The notes under the pieces: generated by a model
The model's database searches: none
What the model saw: only the letters and a program-made list of their open reading frames with translations
Told to the model about the DNA's origin: nothing
NCBI RefSeq assembly: GCF_022539505.1
Contig: NC_061510.1
Location: forward strand, 34,311,047-34,375,046
Direction of reading: 5' to 3'
DNA: 64,000 nt
Origin: Lolium rigidum
Lineage: Eukaryota; Streptophyta; Magnoliopsida; Poales; Poaceae
Part shown: one piece after another, positions 10,886-20,141 of the stretch
How positions within the stretch are numbered: the first letter of the stretch is position 1
Layout: each line of letters opens with the position of its first letter
Translations under genes and position numbers: made by a program

Positions 10886-11238
10886 ACCTTGCTTGTTCGT
10901 CGTTTAGTAGATCCAATCCGTTATAGTTGCTCCTTGTTTTTCAAGGATTAGTTTAATATCCGTATGGTTAGGCCTTGCAAAAGGGTTGAACGATCCGGTA
11001 GTGCGTAAGGTATAGTTTGCTATCTCTAAGAGGGATTGTTCCGGGAATTAACTTAAGGTTGGTTTTTAGGCCTCTTTTAGGGTTAGCTTTCTATCATCTT
11101 TCGTGTCTATTAGGCTCAACTAAGCGTAGGATGTTCCGATCATACGGTGAAAACCCTAAACTGTCGTGGAATTGTTTAACTTTGTGTTGATCAAGCAGGA
11201 GCCCCATGTCATCGTAAACCCAACGTGAATCATGGGGC

Positions 11239-11259
11239 GATCGGCTCCTTGAGCCGATC
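11239..11259 (+). other. 9-bp hairpin in LTR leader
   Basis: GATCGGCTC and GAGCCGATC pair perfectly around CTT. The arm is degenerate in B's 5' LTR, and about 14 bases covering the hairpin are deleted in B's 3' LTR near 38357. Confidence 0.7.
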
Positions 11260-11515
11260 CACAGGGCAACCTGAGAGCCGATCGGGCTCGTATTTAATGT
11301 TTACGTGTCTACCATGCAGGAGACTAATCGAAGCAATTCAACACCTTCCTGACCAGGCATAGGTTAGGTGGCACGCCCTTGCAACCGCCAGGACGTGTGC
11401 CGGAACATTGTGGGACGATGTCGAGGGACCAGGGGGCCCACCCAGCAGTCTTGGCAGCCTCCCGGCTCTTCGTGTTGCTTAACCACTGCTCGCCGGTGGG
11501 TTTTGGCAGGCAACA

Positions 11516-11540
11516 CATTCTGGCACGCCCGGTGGGACCA
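11516..11540 (+). other. primer-binding region of element A
   Basis: TGGCACGCCCGGTGGGA begins six bases after the LTR end. The same motif with one change (CTCGG for CCCGG) follows B's 5' LTR and is absent after B's 3' LTR, as expected of a primer-binding site. The tRNA is not determined. Confidence 0.6.
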
Positions 11541-11576
11541 TCTTCTACAACAACCACGTCAACACCTCCATCCGAG

Positions 11577-13741
11577 ATGGCGGAAGAACAGATCAAGTAC
11601 GAAGATCTGCCTGCAGAGCACAAGAAGAAATATGATGATCTCAAGGCCATCTTCGAAGCCGATCTCATCGGCTCTTTTGAGAAAACCCGTTCACACGGCA
11701 TCAGATTCAAAGGGTTCAAACCCGAAGGCGTGCTTGAAGGCATAGATCTGTCTCTCCCTTCGGAGGACCGTACCAGAGCCCAGCGCCAGGAAATTAACTA
11801 TGATGTGGCTCATTCCCTACATCGGCATTCTGAGAGCCTGGTGAACACTCTTGAGCGTGTCGCGCTTCGTGTGGTGCAAGAAATCATGAAGCATCAGTAT
11901 TCTCCGTCAGGACCTGCTCTAGGGACTCACCAGGGAGAGATACCGTTCTACACTAGGCCACCACTGCCATACACGTTGGTAGCTCCACAGCAACAAGGGT
12001 CACCGGCGTACGTCGTCTACAAAGTTGGAGGTGATCCTGGCGATTACCAATTCCTGTATGAGCCACCCAAGGAGATCCCACATGGATACGTGTGCACATA
12101 CGTGCCGGACTGCAACAATTTGACGCACGCAATTACAGCAGGAGGGATTGCCACAGCAGGAGGGATTGCTGGAGCAGGAGGAAGTTCTGGAGCAGATGCG
12201 GAGAAACAGGCGTGGCTAGCTAAATATGCCACCGGAACAAGTCATGAAAGCTCAACCTCTGCAGCTCCCACTGTGGATCAGATTAGTGCAATCTTGAGAG
12301 ACCAGTTCGGTATCCTGCCGAAGAAGAGAGTAATCGGCTATTCCAAGCCGTATCCTAACGAGTATGACCTGATCCCACTACCGCCTAAATATCGGCTCCC
12401 TGACTTCACAAAATTCAGTGGATCGGAGGGGTCTAGCTCAATCGAGCACGTGAGCCGATATTTGGCACAGTTGGGCATGGTCTCAGCGTCAGACCAGCTA
12501 CGTGTGAGGTTCTTTTCGCAATCTCTCACGGGCCCAGCCTTTGGGTGGTACACCTCGTTGCCACCAGATTCAGTTCGGACGTGGAAGCAGCTAGAAGAGC
12601 AGTTCCACATACAATATCATTCAGAAGCTACTGAGGCTGGCATTGCCGATCTGACGTATGTACGGCAGAGGCGAGGAGAGACAGTGTCTGAATACATTCA
12701 GCGTTTCAGGACTGTCAAGAACCGATGTTATTCGGTTCGTTTATCTGAGAAGGAAGCAGTCGAGCTGGCAATAGCAGGACTCTCAGCGCCGCTCAAGGAT
12801 CTGACTTTCCAAGCCGACTACAATTCACTGGCGCACATGGTTCAGAAATTGACATCATATGAACAGCGCCACCCAGAATTGTACCAGGACAAGTTCAAGC
12901 GCGTCGCCCTGGTCGAGACGGAAGAAGATGAAGACTCGCGAGAAGATCGGGAGGTCGCCGTAGCTGAATGGGCTCGGGGGCAGTACTGTGTCCCGCAAAT
13001 GGGTGAAACAACCAGGCCTGCAAAAGGGTTTGACTTTGATTTAAGCAAAACGGAGCAGATTTTTGATTTGCTTCTTGAAGGAAAAAACAGCTGAAGTTAC
13101 CCGAAGGCCACAAAATCCCCACGTTACAAGAGATGAACGGTAGGCCATACTGCAAATGGCATCACACGTTCACCCACGCCACCAACGACTGCAAAGTACT
13201 GCGCGGATAGATTCAAATGGCGATAGAACAAGGCCGATTACTGTTCGGTCAGTTTGCCGTGAAAGTTGACACGCATCCGTTTCCTGGCGTCAACATGGTA
13301 GATCTCAGTCACTGCTTAAGAAGCGAGCCAGGCTTCTCTTTTGATATCAACATGGCAGGGCTTGCAGACCGCCATAGCAAGGATAAGCCAGGGAGCAGTC
13401 ACTCCCGTGGCAAGGATAAAGCGGAGGCCGATCCACGCGACCGGCCCCAGCATGATGACAGACGGTACTTGACTGAGGAAGAAGTGAGAAGCGTGCGGTA
13501 TCAACGACCACTCTCCGCACATATCCTTAACAAATATGAGCAGCAATATGACCGACATCGGCGCTACGATGTAGATGATGAGAGATATCGTCGGTCTGAT
13601 GCAGATAACAAGAAGTATCGTCGATATGATAGAGACCAAGAAGGGTATGAGCGTCACGCTAGACGGAGGTCGAGAGAGCAAGAGACATGGATAAGCATTG
13701 GGACTGTCCTTTCTTTAAACACTGCTGGGACTCAGGAATGA
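11577..13741 (+). pseudogene. gag: gag of element A, frameshifted
   Basis: The first methionine is at 11577 (MAEEQIKYEDLP), 60 bases after the LTR; a longer frame upstream would lie in the LTR leader. The gag core is clear near residues 270-440: LPDFTKFSGSEG, FGWYTSLPPDSVRTWKQLEE, RQRRGETVSEYIQRF, then a nucleoprotein-like tail. The frame stops at 13094 because a run of six A replaces the five in element B. Coding continues at 13217-13741 after an in-frame TAG at about 13208, where B has CAG. A small Gly/Ala repeat (AGGIATAGGIAGAGG) lies mid-protein. Gag would form the virus-like particle; this copy is inactive. Confidence 0.85.
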
Positions 13742-14790
13742 GCCGACTGCCAACAATCGAGAACTGCCCAGAATGTAGACGGAAGAGGAAGGGAACAAAT
13801 GAAGTTTCAGTGTTCAAGCGTCTAGGGCCTCTCCCACCTCAGAACAGACGAGCTGAGTCATCTCAAGATGAAGACTTCGGGGAGTCAGATGAAGACGAAG
13901 ACAGATATCACCGGCCTCGGTGGTGTCCTGATGGACTCAGCCACTCCCAGAAGCGTAGGGTGCAGCGGCTACGAAACTTAGAGGAAGCCGAAGCTCAGTA
14001 CCTATATACGCTGAGGAAAGCACGGCCAGATCTGGCCGTGAAAATTCAGAAAACATTGGAGACAGAGGCACGGCCACAGAAGAAAGTGTGGCGCCCCAAG
14101 CAGACAAGAGCCGATGCAGAGGCATCGGCTGATACAAACATGGTGTTCATACTCATGTCAGAATTTTGTGCTCCAAAAGACGAGGAGGTGTCAGTGGCAC
14201 AGTTTGACTGCGGTCCACGGCCAGTCATCTTGGAAAAGCCGCGAGATAGAAGCTACAGGCATTTGAAAGCCCTATACCTGAAAGGTTACATCAATGGACA
14301 GCCTATCGGCAAGATGTTGGTTGACACAGGAGAGGCAGTCAATATAATGCCGTACTCTATGCTACGACGTTTGGGACGTTCCAATGAAGATCTGATCAAG
14401 ACCAACGTCACATTAAGCGATTTCAACGGCCAAGCATCAGAAGCAAAGGGTGTTCTGAACGTAGATCTAACTGTAGGCCGAAAGACCATCCCTACGTCAT
14501 TCTTCATCGTTGACAGCAAAAGCACTTATGTTGTCCTGCTAGGGAGAGATTGGATCCACGCTAACTGTTGCATTCCATCCACAATGCATCAGTGCATCAT
14601 ACAATGGGATGGAGATGAAGTGGAAGTTGTTCATGCAGATGATTTGATCGAGATCTCGCTAGCTACCATGAACATTTGGGATGCAAACGACCAAAAGCCG
14701 CTCTCTAGAATTAATCTGGACGGCTGTGAGCGCATCGAAGCTTCAAAAAACGGGGTGAGGCTGGTCTTATCCACTGGCCTGACAGAGTAG
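13687..14790 (+). pseudogene. gag C-terminus and aspartic protease of element A
   Basis: This 367-codon frame opens with a Cys/His cluster (CPFFKHCW ... NCPECRRK) that may bind zinc. A charged region rich in Glu and Asp follows, then the retropepsin: LVDTGEAVNIMPYSMLRRLG at about residues 210-230 and LLGRDWIHANCC further on. The catalytic DTG is kept, but the next residue is Glu where B has Ala (DTGAA). It would cut the gag-pol polyprotein. It overlaps the end of the preceding frame, so the two were one reading frame. The stop at 14790 is shortly before RT. Confidence 0.85.
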
Positions 14791-14804
14791 CAAGATCCAA
14801 GTCT

Positions 14805-16117
14805 ATGGACGTGCGTGACAAGGCCGATCCCAGCGATCGGCCCCAAAAAATAAAAGGCAAAGGTCTTACCTCAAGATTGTCACGTAGCCATAGTAAAGAA
14901 CCAAAAAGTTGTAAACCCGCATTAAACGTTGCAATGAAAAAGGAGGCCGATTCTAGCAATCGGCCAAAATTATCCTCAACATCCATTTTGCCTGTGTTCA
15001 GCATTGATCTAGCAAGCGATGGAAAGCTGGGGTATGGGTTCACATCAGCTGATGAGCTGGAAGAGATTGACATTGGTCCTGGGGATAAGCCACGACCAAC
15101 ATTTATCATCAAAAAGTTGGATACACATCTGAGGAGCCGGTTGATAGCCTTGTTGAAAGAGTTCCCAGATTGTTTTGCATGGGATTATACAGAGATGCCT
15201 GGGTTAGACAGGAGCATCATTGAGCATCGGCTCCCTCTGAAGAAAGGATTTCGGCCGTTCCAGCAGCCGAGCACGACGGATGAAGGCCGAAATCTTGGTG
15301 GAAGTCAAGAAAGAGATCCGAGAAGATGTTGGACGCCGGGTTCATCAGGCCATGCAGGTACGCTGAATGGATTTCCAATGTCGTACCTGTGGAGAAAAAG
15401 GATGGCCGATGGCGCGTCGCCATAGATTTTCGGAATCTCAATAGTGCCACTCCAAAGGATGAATATCCGATGCCAGTAGCAGAGACGTTGATCAATGCAG
15501 CTGCTGGTCATAAAGTTTTAAGCTTCATGGATGGCAATGCCGGGTACAATCAAATCTTTATGGCTCCAGAAGATATAAACAAGACTGCATTCATAGTGCC
15601 AGGCTCAGTAGGCTTGTTTGAATATGTAGTCATGACATTTGGACTGAAGAATGTCGGCGCAACATACCAACGAGCCATGAAGTACATATTTCATGATTTG
15701 ATCGGCAAATTGGTGGAGATTTACATCGATGACGTGGTGGTGAAGTCCGTTTCGGTAGACGGACACTTGGAAGATTTGCGACACATCCTGGACCGAACTA
15801 GGAAGTTCGGACTAAGAATGAATCCAAAGAAGTGTGCCTTTGGTGTGACGGCCGGTCAGTTCCTGGGTTTGTTGGTTCATGAACGCGGAATTGAGATCGG
15901 CCTGAAAAGTCAGGAGGCAGTGCGAACGATGAAGCCACCCACCACGAAGAAGGAGCTCCAGTGTCTCATCGGCAAAATCAATTTCGTCAGAAGGTTTATC
16001 TCCAACCTGTCAGGACGAATCGAGCCGTTCATGGGATTGGTCAAAATCAAATCTGATGAGGAGTTTCGCTGGGGGCAGAGCAACAGCAAGCATTTGACGA
16101 TATTAAGGAGTACTTAA
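14805..16117 (+). pseudogene. reverse transcriptase of element A, frameshifted
   Basis: The 5' part (14805-15280) reaches the RT entry region: LLKEFPDCFAWDYTEMPGLD and HRLPLKKGFRPFQQP. The frame then shifts near 15275. The second part (15326-16117) holds RT motifs in order: WRVAIDFRNLNSATPKDEYP, MDGNAGYNQIFMAP, the catalytic YIDDVVVKS, and CAFGVTAGQFLGLLVHERGIE. It ends in the connection region just before where RNase H should begin. Motifs are Ty3/Gypsy type. The copy is dead: it has the frame break and no RNase H domain. Confidence 0.88.
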
Positions 16118-16138
16118 CCGGCCGAGTCCAATCGGCTC

Positions 16139-17234
16139 TTGCATGAGGTGCATGAAGGTGCCTGTGGAACTCACCAATCGGCTCATAAGATGAAGTGGCT
16201 GATCAGGCGATCGGGATTTTATTGGCCCACCATGCTTGAAGATCATTTCAAGTACTATAAAGGGTGTCAAGCATGTAAGAAGTTTGGGAGCATTCAGATG
16301 GTACCTGCATCAGCGATGAATCCCATCATCAAGTCGTGGCCGTTCCGGGGGTGGGGCATGGATATGATTGGCAAGATACATCCTCCTTCGAGCAAAGGCC
16401 ATGTATGGGTTCTGGCCATTACAGATTATTTTACTAAATGGGTGGAGGCCGTCCCTATGAAGGCAGTGGCATCATCAGATGTTGTCGATTTTGTGAGGGA
16501 GCATGTCATTCACAGATTTGGTATTCCCCAGACTATCACGACCGATGGAGGTTCGGTCTTCGTTTCTAAGGAGTTTAGAAAGTTCTGCGAGGATATGGGA
16601 ATCAAGCTGATCCGATCGTCTCCATACTATGCTCAAGCAAATGGACGAGTCTGAAGCATCCAACAAAAGTCTGATCAAGCTGATTAAAAGGAAGATCGAC
16701 GAGCATCCTAGACGTTGGCACGAGGTATTGTCAGAAGCATTATGGGCTTATCGCATGTCGTGTCATGGAGCAATAAAAACCTCGCCATACCATCTGGTCT
16801 ATGGACAAGAAGCTGTGTTGCCCTGGGAAATCAAGGCTGGTTCGAGAAGGATTACATTTCAGAATGATTTGACTACTGAGGAATATGCAGCCCTGATGAG
16901 CGACAGCATTGAGGATGCAACGGAACTTAGACTTTGGTCACTTGAAAAAATCAAGGAGAATAAAGCCAAGGTGGCTCGCGCATATAATAAGAAGGTGAAG
17001 CCAAAGGAGTTCCAGGTTGGTGATCTGGTATGGGAAGCTGTATTGCCGTTAGGGACTAAGGACAAAATGTATGGTAAATGGTCTCCAAATTGGCACGGCC
17101 CGTACAAAGTCGACCAAGTTTTAAAGGGTAATGCATACATGCTCGAGCAGTTGGATGGTGTGAAGTTCCCAGTAGCTGTCAATGGCCAGCATCTCAAGAA
17201 ATATTTCCCAAGTATGTGGGATGATGAGCAGTAA
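16139..17234 (+). pseudogene. integrase of element A, frameshifted
   Basis: The frame begins within the HHCC zinc domain (HEVHEGACGTH ... GCQACKKFG). The core carries the first Asp in WGMDMIG and the second in TITTDGG. A one-base insertion near 16650 breaks the frame at QANGRV. The second part (16629-17234) has the C-terminal region, YRMSCHGAIKTSPYHLVYG, and the GPYKV binding fold near the end. The start is joined abruptly to the RT end, which shows that RNase H and the integrase N-terminus were deleted. It would insert element cDNA; it is inactive here. Confidence 0.85.
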
Positions 17235-17405
17235 GATGGAGGCCGATACACGAAATCGGCCAGTAATGGGCAGTAAGATATGGAGGCCGATACATGAAAT
17301 CGGCCAGTAAATTTTTTTTTGAAATTTTTGGAGAAACAGCCGATGCATAGACATCGACTTTAGAATAAAAACAGCCGATGCGTAGTCATCGACTTTAGAG
17401 GATAA
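17229..17405 (+). repeat. two short tandem duplications after pol of element A
   Basis: A 42-bp unit (CAGTAAGAT, GGAGGCCGATACA, ATCGGCC) repeats at 17229-17270 and 17271-17311. A 35-bp unit (CAGCCGATGC, CATCGACTTTAGA) repeats at 17337-17371 and 17372-17405. Each contains the GCCGAT/ATCGGC pair. Degenerate copies occur in element B at 33008-33130. Confidence 0.7.
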
Positions 17406-17620
17406 GACTGTCATAAGCAAATATCTGAGCACCATTCGTTTTTGAGGAACAATTGGTTTTGTTGGCATTCTGGATGAAGACCGAGGTGATGTGTTGCCAT
17501 CGGCTTTTGAGGAATCTTTCTTCATTGATTAAAAAGGGGGATTTCTTACATAGAGAAGCCGATTGCTCAACAAAAGGAGAACAGATTGCTACTGCTAATC
17601 CTATGCTAGTAGTCCCTACT
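17406..17620 (+). other. spacer where element B holds its antisense gene
   Basis: About 200 bases run between the tandem repeats and the antisense acidic ORF. In element B the homologous flanks enclose more than 3 kb with the plant-mobile-domain gene. I see no gene here. Confidence 0.5.
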
Positions 17621-18163
17621 CTAAGGGCTGTTGCTGTCTTCACCGTTGCTGGGGTAGCCGCCGTCACTGCTGTTGTTGACGAGTTCTTCGTCGCTGCTGC
17701 CGTAGCCTTCAACAGGGGCTTCTTCCTCCTCATCATCGTCGTCTTCATCTGACCAAGCCCAGCCACGGATGCGCTTTGGCGGCGGCTCGTCGGAGGAGGT
17801 GTCGTCCTCCTTTTCCTCCTTCTTGTCGGAGGAGATGTCGTCGTCCTCGTCATCCTCTTCTTCTTCTTCTTCGACGGAGGAGGTGAATTTACCCCGGAAG
17901 GAGAGGTCATCATCACTCTCCGCCTCCAGTTCTCCATCAATCAGGAACCGGAAGTCGTCCTCCCCGTCAGTCAGGGGCATGTCACCATCTGACCAGACGA
18001 GGTCCTCGGGTAGGCCGTCTGGCACGAAATCGAAGTCCCACTCCTGCTCATCCCAATGCTTGGGAGCGCGCCTATTGTACGCCTCCATCTGGTTGTACTC
18101 TGGAATCGGCTCACTCGAAGAAGAGGACTGGAAGGAAGCGGAAGAGGAGGAGGAGGAAGACAT
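17621..18163 (-). CDS. antisense acidic protein of element A
   Basis: This is an intact 180-residue frame on the strand opposite to gag-pol, ending 280 bases before the 3' LTR. I take the ATG at 18163 (MSSSSSSSASFQ) because the equivalent frame in element B also starts with a Ser-rich run. It is Ser-rich at the N-terminus. A conserved block (VWSDGDMPLTDGEDDF, LIDGELEAESDDD) follows, then long Asp/Glu runs with a KRIRG patch, and a YGSSDEE tail. No known fold is recognised; most of it is probably disordered. A TATTTAAA stretch on the minus strand near 18240 may be its own promoter. Frame conservation in B, despite broken gag-pol, suggests selection. Confidence 0.6.
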   Translation of the reverse strand: MSSSSSSSASFQSSSSSEPIPEYNQMEAYNRRAPKHWDEQEWDFDFVPDGLPEDLVWSDGDMPLTDGEDDFRFLIDGELEAESDDDLSFRGKFTSSVEEEEEEDDEDDDISSDKKEEKEDDTSSDEPPPKRIRGWAWSDEDDDDEEEEAPVEGYGSSDEELVNNSSDGGYPSNGEDSNSP

Positions 18164-18427
18164 GGCTGTAGGAGAGGGTTTTTTGGGCCTATGGCTGGTG
18201 CAGAACAGAGGATGGGAAGCGAACTGCTCAACGCACTTTAAATAAAGGGGATGTGATGGAAATTTAATGTTGTGGTAATTTCCGAGGACGTGGTGCCAAA
18301 ACGGTCGAATCGTGCAGAAAAGTTGAGGAGACAAGGAGTCATGATGAAGAATACTGCGACGGTTCTGCTCTGCCACGACATGACCCTTCGAAAGAAAAAC
18401 AGAGTGGTTTTGAAATTATCATTGCCA

Positions 18428-18442
18428 AAACCAGGGGGCATG
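18428..18442 (+). other. polypurine tract of element A
   Basis: AAAACCAGGGGGCATG directly precedes the 3' LTR, at the same place as in B (37434-37453). Confidence 0.7.
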
Positions 18443-18969
18443 TGTTATCACCAGATTTTGGCCAAATCAGGAGATGGGCCGTAATTGAGATGGGCTTGAA
18501 GATATACACGTGGAGCGTCTCCAAAACGGCCTTGCACGGAGAGTTTGGGCTAGATTGCCCGTGTATCTGTAAATTATAGTAGATTGCATCTTAGTTTAGA
18601 ATTAAAAGATAGAGTTTAACCCGTGCACGGTTAGGTGCACGCCCGAATTAGAAAGTCCCTTGGACTATAAATATGTATCTAGGGTTATTGAGAAAGGAGG
18701 ACAATCATGTTCACAACAAACACAAACTAGGCGCATCGCCACCCCTTGTTTCGAGGGTTTCTTCCGGGTAAGCATCATGCTGCCTAGATCGCATCTTGCG
18801 ATCTAGGCAGCGTACGTTTATTCGTTTATCTTGTGTTGCTCGTGCTGAAGCGTTGTTGATGGCGAGTAACACTACTTATCGTAGATGTTTTGGGGCTTGC
18901 ATTGGTGCTTTTCTTACACATATTTGCTTAGCTATGCCGTCCCTCAATATCTAGCTGCCCTTATACCTA
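18443..18969 (+). repeat. 3' LTR of element A, truncated
   Basis: The first 527 bases match the 5' LTR (10341-10867). Identity then ends abruptly after ...TTATACCTA. That is the last base of the first arm of the 16-bp hairpin. The other 650 bases of the LTR are absent from the window. Confidence 0.88.
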
Positions 18970-20141
18970 CAATGCTGAAAAGAGTGCACTAAATACCGTA
19001 GGCACAGGACTGATGAACGGCGTTGCATGGATGAGAGAATTCATATAACAATCATGATAGGGCATTTGGTAAGAAGTAATAATAAAGCGGTATCCAAGTA
19101 CTAATCAATCAATAGGCATGTGTTCCATATATAGTCGTACGTGCTCGCAATGAGAAACTTGCACAACATCTTTTGTCCTACCAAATGCCGGGCGTACGGG
19201 CCCTAGGGAAACTATCGGAAATTAAGGTACTCCTTTTAATAGAGTACCGGAGCAAAGCATTAACACTCCGTGAACACATGTGATCCTCACATCACTACCA
19301 TCCCTCCGGTTGTCCCGATTTCTGTCACTTCGGGGCCATTGGTTCCGGACAAGCAACGTGTGTATACAACTTGCAGGTAAGATCAATAAACAATGCATAT
19401 CATGATGAAACAATAACATGTTCAGATCTGAGATCATGGCACTCGGCCCTAGTGACAAGCATTAAGCATAACAAGTTGCAACAATATCATAAAAGTAACA
19501 TCTACGGATACTAGGCGCCATGCCCTAACAATCTTGTGACTATTACATGATCAATCTCATCCAATCCCTACCATCCCCTTCAGCCTACAGCGGGGGAATT
19601 ACTCACACATGGATGGGGGAAACATGGCTGGTCGATGGAGAGACGTCGGTGGTGATGGCGGTGAAGATCTCCTCCAATTCCCCGTCCCGGCGGAGTGCCA
19701 GAACGGAGACTTCTGGTCCCGAGGCGGAGTTTCGCGATGGCGGCGGCGTACTGGATGGTCTCTGGAAATATCGACGTCTCCCCGTGCGTTTTTAGGTCGA
19801 GGGCGATAAGTAGTCCGAAGGAGGGCGTCGGGGGCCAGCCGAGGCCGCCACACACTAGGGCCGCGCGCCCCCCTCCTGGGCCGCGCCGCCCTAGGGTGTG
19901 GGGCCCTCGGGCCTCCACTCAACTTGTCCTTCTGGCTCCGTGAATCTTCTGGGAAAATAGGGCCTTCTGTATAAATTCCGAGGTTTTTCCTGAAAGTTGG
20001 ATTTCTGCACAAAAACGAGACACCAGAACAGTTCCGCTGAAAACAGCGTTTAGTCCGTGTTAGTTGCATCCAAAATACACAAATTAGAGGCAAAACAATA
20101 GCAAAAGTGTTCGGGAAAGTAGATACGTTTTGGACGTATCA
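18970..20141 (-). repeat. 3' LTR of element C, outer end missing
   Basis: On the minus strand it begins TGATACGTCCAAAACGTATC at 20141 and runs 1172 bases before meeting element A's broken LTR. It lacks the ...TGGGTCATCA end that is present at 27159. Confidence 0.8.

Larger units (their letters stand above)
10341..11515 (+). repeat. 5' LTR of element A
   Basis: It begins TGTTATCACCAG and ends GGCAGGCAACA, with TGTT/AACA inverted ends. The boundaries are set by comparison with both LTRs of element B, where the end is proved by a target duplication. It contains a TATA box and three hairpins downstream of it. Confidence 0.88.
10341..18969 (+). mobile_element. Gypsy element A (Tat-like), 3' LTR truncated
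   Basis: It consists of a 1175-bp 5' LTR, primer-binding region, gag, protease, RT, integrase, an antisense acidic ORF, a polypurine tract and the first 527 bases of the 3' LTR. Order and homology match a Ty3/Gypsy element, and the antisense ORF before the 3' LTR recalls the Tat lineage (inference). All sense genes are broken: gag by an extra A near 13080 and a TAG near 13209, RT by a shift near 15275, integrase by a shift near 16650. RNase H is deleted at about 16110-16140. Gypsy element B (28216-38614) is a close relative. Confidence 0.85.

Noticed and set aside
10341..18442. element A as an active autonomous retrotransposon
   Set aside because: gag, RT and integrase are each frameshifted, RNase H is missing and the 3' LTR is cut.
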